Origin: Laterigemmans sp052161645
GTDB taxonomy: Bacteria; Planctomycetota; Planctomycetia; Pirellulales; Pirellulaceae
Direction: 5' to 3' (one strand)
DNA length: 64,000 nt
Assembly: GCA_052161645.1 (NCBI GenBank)
Contig: CP197414.1
Shown: positions 8,921 to 16,390 of the stretch, in pieces
Numbering within the stretch: position 1 is the first letter of the stretch
Layout of the letters: every line of letters begins with the position of its first letter
Position numbers and translations under genes: made by a program
The notes under the pieces: generated by a model
What the model saw: only the letters and a program-made list of their open reading frames with translations
Database searches by the model: none
Told to the model about the DNA's origin: nothing

Positions 8921-9742
8921 TTAAACGTCATCAATGTCGAGGCATTGGTAGACAACAACGAAACGCCTGACGCCTAAGTCGTTTGACCTTTCTTCCCACA
9001 CGATACTGGGTTCGTTTTGTTTGAGCACACACACTGCTTCACGCGCACCGTCGTGGCATTCAGTCCATAAACTCTGGTCAGGAAGTAAATGTACCCAAGC
9101 CTCTATGTCGCCAGGTTGGTCATTCGCTGCGATGTGTTGGTACTCGGTATCTGTGATGACTTCCTCTTGATCGACTACTCGCCAAGAATCGTTTGGAGAA
9201 TTCACCGGAGAAGTCGATTCCATGAGCAAACAACGTATCACCATCGCTGTCTTACGACTCGCGTCCGCGTTGTCCAAGGAAGGGACTTCATTGATATCCC
9301 AGCCGGAACTTGTCTTTCGGACCAAAATCGGCTTTAGGCAGAGTTGCTGGATTTCGGACACCAAAACCTCGTTTTCGTGAAGTTCCTCCGGTGTGAATGC
9401 AAAGCGTGCGAGACTGTCGTTTGATGACAGCGCCTGTTGGCGAGCGTCTTGTTGACCTTCGCGTAACTTCAAACCACCCAGACCAAGGGCGAGCAATAGA
9501 CAAGCTGCCAAAGATAGCTTGACGCGCCAATGCATCAGCCCTATGCGAGAGGGCACGGGCAAACTGGCGGGACGTTCGCTTGCACCCTCACCGTGCCTGT
9601 CTGCAGCGAGCGAATCTGAGACCCGGTTCCACATCGTTGCGACCTGGTCAGGGCTGCAGTTGAATTGCGAGCTCCACTCGGCCAATAAAGGATCCAATGG
9701 GTCCGGAGAGGGAGTAGACGATGTTAACTTCGTTTCAGTCAT
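8921..9742 (-). CDS. Probable membrane anti-sigma factor
   Basis: The N-terminal ~75 residues are hydrophilic and include PLDPLLAEWSSQFNCSPDQVATMWNRVSDSL. One transmembrane helix (LSLAACLLLALGLGGLKL) follows near residue 80, then a ~180-residue extracytoplasmic part with no recognised domain. This topology directly after an ECF sigma gene is what membrane anti-sigma factors show. No ZAS zinc motif is visible. The start is set at ATG 9742 (MTETKL), 13 bases after the sigma stop codon; the open frame continues upstream into the sigma gene. The role is inferred from context. Confidence 0.62.
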   Translation of the reverse strand: MTETKLTSSTPSPDPLDPLLAEWSSQFNCSPDQVATMWNRVSDSLAADRHGEGASERPASLPVPSRIGLMHWRVKLSLAACLLLALGLGGLKLREGQQDARQQALSSNDSLARFAFTPEELHENEVLVSEIQQLCLKPILVRKTSSGWDINEVPSLDNADASRKTAMVIRCLLMESTSPVNSPNDSWRVVDQEEVITDTEYQHIAANDQPGDIEAWVHLLPDQSLWTECHDGAREAVCVLKQNEPSIVWEERSNDLGVRRFVVVYQCLDIDDV

Positions 9743-9755
9743 GGGAATTATCGGC

Positions 9756-10331
9756 TTAAGTTGATTCGATCCACAGGGAACGCAAGTGTACATCGGTCTT
9801 TAGCTTGCGTTTGGCTTCGGCAATACGTTGGTAAATGGCGTCGACAGAGCACTCCAGCATTGCCGCTGCTTCGTTAGCTGTTAGGCCATCGAAATGCATC
9901 AGAACCAGAGCAGTCCGTTGCGAATCGGTTAACTTGCCAAGTGCCCTTTCAAAAGCTGAATGTATTTCACTCCTAATTGAATGAGTGATCGGCTCTTTAG
10001 TCTTGGAATCTACTGGCATCGAGGCCAATTCGCTCGCGTTTATACTTGCATGATTTCGTCGCTTGGATCGATAACATTCTGTGCGAATGGTATTCAGTAG
10101 TATCTTATAGCTCCATACACGAAATCCACTCTCGCCAACAAAGGTCGGTAGAGCTCGAATGACCCGTAACATGACTTCCTGCGCAATATCCTCTGACTGT
10201 ACATGCGACAACATCATGGCACGCGCGGTACGATAAAACTGAGGCAAGTAACGACTAGCCAGACGGGACAGCGCGGTCTCATCAGCTAACGTCTTCCAGA
10301 GTGAAATGAGGTGTTCGTCGGAGTCTGGCAT
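9756..10331 (-). CDS. ECF-family RNA polymerase sigma factor
   Basis: A 191-residue protein with the two ECF domains. Sigma-2 runs about residues 22-90 (YRTARAMMLSHVQSEDIAQEVMLRVIRALPTF, then FRVWSYKILLNTIRTECYRSKRR). Sigma-4 runs about residues 125-180 (RALGKLTDSQRTALVLMHFDGLTANEAAAMLECSVDAIYQRIAEAKRKLK). It should direct polymerase to stress or envelope promoters. The next gene is a membrane protein likely to be its anti-sigma factor. The 204-base divergent spacer probably carries its autoregulated promoter and that of the 1109-aa gene. Confidence 0.93.
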   Translation of the reverse strand: MPDSDEHLISLWKTLADETALSRLASRYLPQFYRTARAMMLSHVQSEDIAQEVMLRVIRALPTFVGESGFRVWSYKILLNTIRTECYRSKRRNHASINASELASMPVDSKTKEPITHSIRSEIHSAFERALGKLTDSQRTALVLMHFDGLTANEAAAMLECSVDAIYQRIAEAKRKLKTDVHLRSLWIEST

Positions 10332-10535
10332 GGCATTCGTCGGCTGGGCGATCTGATTTTACGCTGGTTCTGCCCACCTTTCGTGTAATAAAACCGAGAT
10401 AAGTGAAGATTCAGAGGGAGAATTTCCTCAGATTTCCCAAGTTTCTGAGTTTTATCAGTGAAAAGCAGCAAGTCCAGGCGTTTTGGTCAATTCAACGGCA
10501 TGTGATTCGGTCGCGAATCGGAAGGAGCCAAAGCA
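10332..10535. promoter_or_regulatory. Divergent promoter region between ECF sigma gene and 1109-aa gene
   Basis: A 204-base AT-richer spacer between two divergent genes, with no coding capacity of its own. GGAAGGAG lies 8 bases before the ATG at 10536 and is a strong ribosome binding site. Promoter boxes could not be assigned with confidence; context suggests the ECF factor controls both directions. Confidence 0.45.
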
Positions 10536-13500
10536 ATGGGCCTTACTGCCAACAACTCCGATAGACTCCGAGGAATTCTCAGCATGGGTCCCACGCGTCG
10601 CAACCTTTTGGCCGCACTGCACTTTATTGGTGCGATTTGCCTTTCCTTCCATGTTCAAGCTCAAGAAGGAAAGGGACTCACGTGGGCCATCTTGGGAGAC
10701 GAGCGTGCGGTAGAAACTAGTATCGCAGACATGCTGACCGTCAAACTCGATGCCAGTGGATTTCAGCTCGTGGCACGATCTCAGCTTGAAGAGCTCGAGC
10801 TGGAACTGCAAAGATCGCTGGAATCGGGGTCGTTGGAAGCTTCGATGAAGATTGGACGACGAATTGCTGCACGGCGATTAATCATCTGCCAGGTGCAGCC
10901 TGACTCCACAGAGCCAAACAACATACCTTTTAGTCTTCGTGTCTTTGTCTGCGATTGCGACGCTGTTGCTCGGATCGCCATCGCAGATTTCGAGCTCTCC
11001 AATCCAGTGGCAGTTGTTGACAACGTTTCTGAATGGTTGAGGTCAGTCGCGAACGCCGACCGGATTGAACGCGTAGTCGGCTTGGCTCCCATTGCGTGCA
11101 AAAATTTGGGCGATGAGTACTCGGACATAGGTAAAAGGACTTACGATTTCCTCAGCGCTCAAATACTTGCCATTCCCGGGGTGGCTTTGATCGAATGGGA
11201 GGAGACGAGGGCCTTGAATCGTGAAATCGATGTTACCGATGCTGCTGGAAGACGCATCGTCCCAAGTTTCATCTCCGTTGATTATCGAGTGCTCCCAAGT
11301 TCCGAAGAAACGCCAACGCTGGTCGAAGTGGCGATCAGCCTTCAGTCAGCAAGACAGCCTATAAAGGAGTCAGCAACACTTCCGTTGCTGGATTTGGAAT
11401 CATGGCTATGCTCCAAGATCCTTCCCCACCTGCTTGCTGCTGGGGCGCAGGGCAACAGCATGAGCCGGGCTGAGCAAATCCAATTTCTCAAAAAACGAGT
11501 CCAAACCCTGTTCCGTTTGGGTGCGGTTCAATCGAGCGCCCAAGTTCGCGAGGTCATCTTGCAGATCGACCCCAAGGATTCCGCAGAACGTCTCCGTCTG
11601 ATCAGCGATTATGGACAGCTCACCAAAATCTCGGATCGGAAGAGACTAGCAACTCTGTATCCGTTAGGGCCAGTTGAAATCCAAGCCCGCAGCTTTCAAC
11701 GAGAGCACTTCGAATACTTGGTGCGGAATAATCAGATCTCCTACGCGGAAGCAATCGATCGGTTTCCAGCAATGATTATTGATCCCGACAGTCGGTGGGT
11801 GCTCAATCGAATATCTCCAAAGTTCGCCTTGTCGCAAGTCGATTTGGTACGGACGCTAGGTTCGCTCGAACAGGACTTGGAATTCGTGCGAGCCGTTGGC
11901 CCCGCGATTCTCAAGCTAAACCGCAGAAGCACACGCGCCGACGATGTGGAACTTAAGCGAAGAGTGGCTTGGTCGCAGGCAGTTCTCTCGGTAGCTCGGC
12001 TGAGTATTTGGTTCAACTTTGGGTCAGAAGAAAGTCGGATTGAAGTCATTCGATTGATCAATGACATCATCCCAGCAGACTTTCCGACGATCGAACTAGG
12101 TGAATGGTTATTTGACACGAGGACATTCCCGAGGCAATATGTAATTGTCTCCAATCAAGGCACGTCGACAGTGGAACGGTTTGAGGCAGGTATGTGGGCT
12201 GAGGACCTGCTCGACTTCTACAACAAGTACGAAAATTCTGGTCATCGGCATGTGCGACTATATCTTCAATACGCGCAGTTTAGGCACGAACACGCTTTGC
12301 CAATGGGCCTGCATTATTCCTTTAACACCGAACAACTGGAAAATCATGCTTCCGTTGCAGAACTAGAAGCTGAGCTGCAAGAGATGCAGCGAGAAGCCAT
12401 GCAATCCTCTGGCGCAAAAGAACGAGTCACGATCAAGCCCAATCAGTACTATCTGGATTTCATTCTAGATCGAGTCACACGCTATTCCACCGAACTCAAA
12501 CGTCAGTATAGCGTCGCGAAACGCCCCCCTGGTAAAAGCACGGTACCTGCGGCAGGTGAAATACCAAAACCTGATCCGGAATTGGGACAATTGGAATTCA
12601 CGTCACTAAATCTTCAGGTTCCTTTGCTACATTACGACTCGACGCGGTGGCAGCCCGACGGTTCTGGCTATGACCTTGTCTACGACAACGAGCAAGTGTT
12701 TCGCCTCGATGAACACGGGGACTTTCTCAAAATCAATCCGGAAAAGGGCTACACTTTCATAGACGATGAATTGATTTGGCTGATAGAGCCAGGAACGTCG
12801 AGCGAAGTTCGCGTGTACTGCCGAGATCGCCGAGCTAATGATGTTGTGGTAGGTGAGTCACTAAATCTGCCACCGTTCGTTGATTTCAAGGCAATCGGAG
12901 TTGGTAAAGGTATCGGTATCATCATCGGATGGTTCGAGGGTGGAACCTGGTGTGGGCTGATTGAGCGAGACAGCGAAAAGGTGGCTTTTCGAGTGTTTCA
13001 TGAGGCTCGCGAGTATTCACCGTCAAACATCAAGGAAGATGTCCAGCAAGCATCCCAAAGTGTAAACTTGCGATTTCAATCTAGATGGCTCGCACGTGGC
13101 ACGGATCGGCGAGGCCCTTGCCTGCTGGTTAATCGATCAGGCATGACCCCGCTGAGAATAGATCTGTCGAAGTTGCATGTCGAGGTGATCCCCTTGGAGC
13201 GGGCGGATTTTCACCAAGGCACTGTGATCACCAACGAGAAATTCTACTTGAGCGTTTATGGTTCCGTGTTTGAATGGGACCTCAATAGTAGAAGTCGCTC
13301 GATTCCAGGTACAAAGATTATTGGTATGGATCAACTGGAACAAGGGCGACAGGGGAATGCAACTGCCGGAAATCAGAGAGGGACGCTGATCGTCGATGGA
13401 GATTGGTTGATCTATCCTGGTGCTACCTGGTATCGCTACAATCTAAAAACGGCGCGAACCGAGAGGTTGGTCAAAACTTCGCTGCCTTACCCGTTTAGCC

Positions 13501-13865
13501 ATGGAGTGGTCAGCCAGAGTTCAATTCACGGAATTATTCATTGGCATTTCAGGTTTGATGGTTCCATCCCATACGTCTCACAGGTTTCACAGGTCAGGAT
13601 CAAAGATGGTGCTTCTCCAATTGAAGTCCCAGGCCGACTTGAGAAAGAGGGTGCTTTTCCAATTATAATCCCAGGCCGCTTTGATGCCGCAATCAGTTCC
13701 TTCTCCTCGAATCTTGCAAACGCGGTAGCATTGATGTTGATCTGTTTGATCTTCGCTGCACTGCTGTTTCCTCGGTTACTCTCGGTTGTTCACGGTCGAC
13801 GGTCCAAGCAACCGACGAACCAGCAACGCAGACCGAGAATGAGGCTTCGCGGGGGATCGCGGTAG
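10536..13865 (+). CDS. Large secreted/membrane protein with CsgG-like N-terminal region
   Basis: A 1109-residue protein. It has a signal-like segment (LLAALHFIGAICLSFHVQAQEG) near residues 24-45, then about residues 45-135 resembling the N-terminal part of CsgG-like proteins (WAILGDERAVETSIADMLTVKL, QLVARSQLEELELELQRSL, IGRRIAARRLIICQV). A large unassigned middle and a C-terminal half with beta-propeller-like strands follow. A single C-terminal transmembrane helix (ALMLICLIFAALLFPRLLSVV) sits near residue 1070, followed by a basic tail. The body is therefore probably extracytoplasmic. The start is fixed by GGAAGGAG. It is divergent from the sigma/anti-sigma/CsgG-like operon and shares the CsgG-like motif with it. 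The biochemical function is unknown. Confidence 0.7.
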   Translation: MGLTANNSDRLRGILSMGPTRRNLLAALHFIGAICLSFHVQAQEGKGLTWAILGDERAVETSIADMLTVKLDASGFQLVARSQLEELELELQRSLESGSLEASMKIGRRIAARRLIICQVQPDSTEPNNIPFSLRVFVCDCDAVARIAIADFELSNPVAVVDNVSEWLRSVANADRIERVVGLAPIACKNLGDEYSDIGKRTYDFLSAQILAIPGVALIEWEETRALNREIDVTDAAGRRIVPSFISVDYRVLPSSEETPTLVEVAISLQSARQPIKESATLPLLDLESWLCSKILPHLLAAGAQGNSMSRAEQIQFLKKRVQTLFRLGAVQSSAQVREVILQIDPKDSAERLRLISDYGQLTKISDRKRLATLYPLGPVEIQARSFQREHFEYLVRNNQISYAEAIDRFPAMIIDPDSRWVLNRISPKFALSQVDLVRTLGSLEQDLEFVRAVGPAILKLNRRSTRADDVELKRRVAWSQAVLSVARLSIWFNFGSEESRIEVIRLINDIIPADFPTIELGEWLFDTRTFPRQYVIVSNQGTSTVERFEAGMWAEDLLDFYNKYENSGHRHVRLYLQYAQFRHEHALPMGLHYSFNTEQLENHASVAELEAELQEMQREAMQSSGAKERVTIKPNQYYLDFILDRVTRYSTELKRQYSVAKRPPGKSTVPAAGEIPKPDPELGQLEFTSLNLQVPLLHYDSTRWQPDGSGYDLVYDNEQVFRLDEHGDFLKINPEKGYTFIDDELIWLIEPGTSSEVRVYCRDRRANDVVVGESLNLPPFVDFKAIGVGKGIGIIIGWFEGGTWCGLIERDSEKVAFRVFHEAREYSPSNIKEDVQQASQSVNLRFQSRWLARGTDRRGPCLLVNRSGMTPLRIDLSKLHVEVIPLERADFHQGTVITNEKFYLSVYGSVFEWDLNSRSRSIPGTKIIGMDQLEQGRQGNATAGNQRGTLIVDGDWLIYPGATWYRYNLKTARTERLVKTSLPYPFSHGVVSQSSIHGIIHWHFRFDGSIPYVSQVSQVRIKDGASPIEVPGRLEKEGAFPIIIPGRFDAAISSFSSNLANAVALMLICLIFAALLFPRLLSVVHGRRSKQPTNQQRRPRMRLRGGSR

Positions 13866-13869
13866 GTAG

Positions 13870-13883
13870 GGCCGTTACCGGCC
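13870..13883 (+). terminator. Hairpin just after the 1109-aa gene
   Basis: GGCCG-TTAC-CGGCC forms a compact GC stem 5 bases after the stop codon. No T tract follows (a C run follows instead), so it is a weak terminator candidate at best. The GC-rich hairpin followed by a C run also resembles the end of a decayed group II intron, which I cannot settle. The rest of 13884-14151 shows no gene. Confidence 0.3.
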
Positions 13884-14151
13884 GACCCCCCCCGCACAGC
13901 GGCTTCGCCAGGGTCAGGCTTTGTTTTCGGTTTTGGGGAGTGGGCGAATTAGCTGTCTGGTGTGTTTACTTGCTGCTAGGGCAAGGAGTCGTTGTATTGT
14001 TCCAGCTTACTGTCTGACGCCAAATCACATCCGTAGGCCGAAATCCGCCACAAAGAATGATTAATGAAGAAGCGAGATGCAAACCAAGTCGAAATCCCGC
14101 TGAGCCTGAATACCGAACACAAGACACGACCCTGGCGAAGCCTCACAGTTC

Positions 14152-14239
14152 GTTAGCCGCAATGGCGCTAGCCGCGGTTTTCGTTTTGAACCGCGCGACC
14201 CGGGTGCAACGAACGGTGGCTAGCGCCAAAACCGCTAAC
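14152..14239. repeat. Dispersed 28-bp repeat, one direct and one inverted copy
   Basis: The direct copy at 14152-14179 differs from the 7578 copies at one internal base and shares the downstream flank TTTTGAACCGCGCGACCC. The inverted, more diverged copy is at 14212-14239 (AACGGTGGCTAGCGCC... on the plus strand). Confidence 0.75.
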
Positions 14240-14262
14240 ACGCGGTTCGATCTCGTTGAACC

Positions 14263-15021
14263 TCAGAACCCGCCGACTGTTTTTCCGGCTTCGACTTCGC
14301 GGCGGATAATATCGGAGAGTTTGACATCGAAATTGGCATCAGCAATCCGCGCGCGATCGGCGACCACTTTCGCTTCCTCAACCACTCGTCGCAACTGCGC
14401 AGCTGTGGCTTGACGATCGAGTCGAGGGCGCTGCGTTGGATCTTCGTCGATCAACACTGGATCAAGCACATCGCGGCTAAAGTCGACCGCGGTGGCCTCA
14501 CCTTGATCAACCGCTTTTCGCAACCGCGAAAGTTGCTTTTCGGCCTCCGCCTGTTCCTCATCAGTGAATTCATCAGACGCCGCAATCATCGCTTCCACGG
14601 CGGACAAATCACCCCACTCCAAAATGGGCGAACGATTCAGCCGCTCCATGATGCCCGACGCTTGCCAATCCTCCAGCTGACCGGCTTGCGCCTGACTGAC
14701 AACTCCCTCCAAAATCTGCACCACCTCAGCTTTCTCGTCCGGCGGAAGATTGCTTTGCTGCAGCTCGGGGATCACGGCACCGGTCAAGGTACGAATCGCC
14801 AACTCGGTCCGCTGCTGGAACAGGTACCAAGTGGAAATCCCACAGAAGATAAAGAACAACATCATTAACAGCGCGGCGGCGGCCATGATGCCGGGCAAAC
14901 ATCCGGGACCTTCGTCATCTGCCGGTGCCGACGGCGGGGCAGCTGGCGAGTCGACTTCCGGGGTGGGAGAATCGGCCAGCTCGGAATCTGACGAGTTTGC
15001 TGCTGCTTGCGGATGCGTCAA
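14263..15021 (-). CDS. Single-pass membrane protein of unknown function
   Basis: A 252-residue protein with a Pro/Ala/Asp-rich cytoplasmic N terminus (~40 residues). One transmembrane helix (GIMAAAALLMMLFFIFCGISTWYLF) sits near residues 45-68. A long helical, charged extracytoplasmic domain follows, with many acidic residues and heptad-like Leu spacing. No family was recognised. The open frame starts with TTG at 15021, 14 bases downstream of the greA stop on the same strand, so it may be co-transcribed with greA. A downstream ATG would fall inside the membrane helix, so TTG is preferred. Confidence 0.7.
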   Translation of the reverse strand: MTHPQAAANSSDSELADSPTPEVDSPAAPPSAPADDEGPGCLPGIMAAAALLMMLFFIFCGISTWYLFQQRTELAIRTLTGAVIPELQQSNLPPDEKAEVVQILEGVVSQAQAGQLEDWQASGIMERLNRSPILEWGDLSAVEAMIAASDEFTDEEQAEAEKQLSRLRKAVDQGEATAVDFSRDVLDPVLIDEDPTQRPRLDRQATAAQLRRVVEEAKVVADRARIADANFDVKLSDIIRREVEAGKTVGGF

Positions 15022-15035
15022 CTGGAAAGCCCTGC

Positions 15036-15512
15036 CTAGCGGAATTCAATCGTTACGACTTCAAATTTCATCAGCCCCGCAGGTGCTTCGATTTCGGCGA
15101 CTTCACCAACTTTCTTGCCCAGCAATCCTTGTCCAATCGGGCTGGTGCACAAAATCTTACCGGTGTCGTAATCGTCTTCGCCAGCACCCACCAGGGTAAA
15201 CTCTTCTTCGTCCCCGTAGTCCACATCTTTGACAACGACGGTGCATCCAAAGACGACTTCGTCTTTGGGCAATTGTGAGATGTCGACAATGCTGGCACGA
15301 GCCAATTTGCCCTTCAACTCGTTAATTTTGGCTTGCAACATTCCCTGGTTTTCCCGCTGGGCATGGTACTCGGCGTTCTCCTTGAGATCGCCCTCCTCCC
15401 GAGCATCGGCCAATTTCTTAACGATCTCCGGCATATCCACCGATTCCATTCGCTCGATTTCGGCCTTAATTTTGTTGTAGCCCTCGCGGCTCATTGGTAC
15501 TGTATCGGCCAT
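15036..15512 (-). CDS. greA: Transcription elongation factor GreA
   Basis: GreA rescues backtracked RNA polymerase by stimulating transcript cleavage. The N-terminal coiled coil is clear: VPMSREGYNKIKAEIERM, ADAREEGDLKENAEYHAQRENQGML (with the acidic D-x-x-E tip that reaches the catalytic site) and INELKGKL. The C-terminal FKBP-like domain follows (FGCTVVVKDVDYGDEEEFTLVG, SPIGQGLLGKKVGEVAEIEAPAG). The length of 158 residues is normal. Confidence 0.96.
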   Translation of the reverse strand: MADTVPMSREGYNKIKAEIERMESVDMPEIVKKLADAREEGDLKENAEYHAQRENQGMLQAKINELKGKLARASIVDISQLPKDEVVFGCTVVVKDVDYGDEEEFTLVGAGEDDYDTGKILCTSPIGQGLLGKKVGEVAEIEAPAGLMKFEVVTIEFR

Positions 15513-15570
15513 GTTAAAATCGACTCCGCGTCCGTATTGTTTCTGAATGGACAGTACTACAAATCAAAAC

Positions 15571-15596
15571 GCGACCGCTCAGAGGAGGGCGGTCGC
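15571..15596. terminator. GC-rich hairpin upstream of greA
   Basis: GCGACCGC pairs with GCGGTCGC around a 10-base loop. A T-rich run lies on the minus-strand side, and AATTTTAG on the plus-strand side. It sits 59 bases upstream of greA, so it could end transcription entering from either side or lie in the greA leader. Nothing else was recognised in 15597-15807. Confidence 0.45.
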
Positions 15597-15807
15597 GTGC
15601 GACAATTTTAGATATCTTGGTGAATTAAGCTGTTGATTCAGCCGTAATCGGCCATTGTGGCGTTTCTTCAACGCAATGTAAAGATGAAAGACCAGAGATC
15701 ATCCCAGCGAGTGCACCTGACGGTTTGCGATTGGCATGGCCTTTGATCGGGAGATCGATCAGAATCTCGGTTTTCCTCGTGAATATCGGTAAAACAGGAG
15801 GGCTAGG

Positions 15808-15987
15808 ATGGCCATTTCACCCGAAAATTGTGCTCGAGCGCTTCAGCTCGCCAAGGAACTAAATGAAATTAATGGTGGCCGTTACCACGACGACGGAACC
15901 CCCAAGACCTGCCATGAGCTTGAGATCGAAACCAATGCTTTGACCGATTTGCTTAGCTCCTTGGCAACGTCCCGAACTGGTCAGTAA
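15808..15987 (+). CDS. Small ORF of 59 residues with strong ribosome binding site
   Basis: It starts at ATG with AGGAGGGCTAGG immediately upstream and ends at TAA 15985. The product begins MAISPENCARALQLAKELNE and is a soluble, mostly helical, acidic polypeptide with no membrane segment. It ends five bases before a decayed transposase fragment. I do not recognise a family. The ribosome binding site and codon pattern favour a real gene; an N-terminal remnant of another decayed gene is the alternative. Confidence 0.45.
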   Translation: MAISPENCARALQLAKELNEINGGRYHDDGTPKTCHELEIETNALTDLLSSLATSRTGQ

Positions 15988-15991
15988 AGAC

Positions 15992-16349
15992 GTGGTCGCC
16001 AGTGGTCAAACCTGGAAGGAATTCGGAACCCCGCCTGACGGCGCGAGCGAAAAGGATGCACGGGAGATCATTCGTCGCTCGAGACTTTACTATCGTAACC
16101 ACCGTCGGCGGATGAACTATCCAGAGTACCGGCGTCGGGGCTATCCGCTGACCAGCTCGATCATGGAATCGAGGGTCAAACAAGTCAATTGACGGATCAA
16201 AGGAAGCGAGAAAGTTTGGTCGACTGCCTGGTGGCGAGGCCATCCTGGGGCTCAGAGCTTCATGTATTAACGATAGCAAGCCAATGGATGACTACTGGAA
16301 ACACACGCAGAAAACCCTTGACGGCTGCCGCCCCTATCTTGCGGCCTAA
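15992..16349 (+). pseudogene. Remnant of ISKra4-family transposase (C-terminal part)
   Basis: The first frame (15992-16192) reads RRRMNYPEYRRRGYPLTSS followed by IMESRVKQVN and then a TGA stop. The text continues as RIKGSEKVWST, then in another frame GGEAILGLRASCINDSKP, MDDYWKHTQKTLDGCRPYLA and TAA at 16347. This order (RMxYPEYRxxGxPITSSxVES, KQVNxRxKGxEKFW, GGEAIL) is the C terminus of ISKra4-type transposases. One in-frame stop and one frameshift show that it is dead. No N terminus and no terminal inverted repeats were found. Confidence 0.72.
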
Positions 16350-16390
16350 AACTGCAAACCATCAAGTGCACTCCTGTCCCCAGCGTTATT

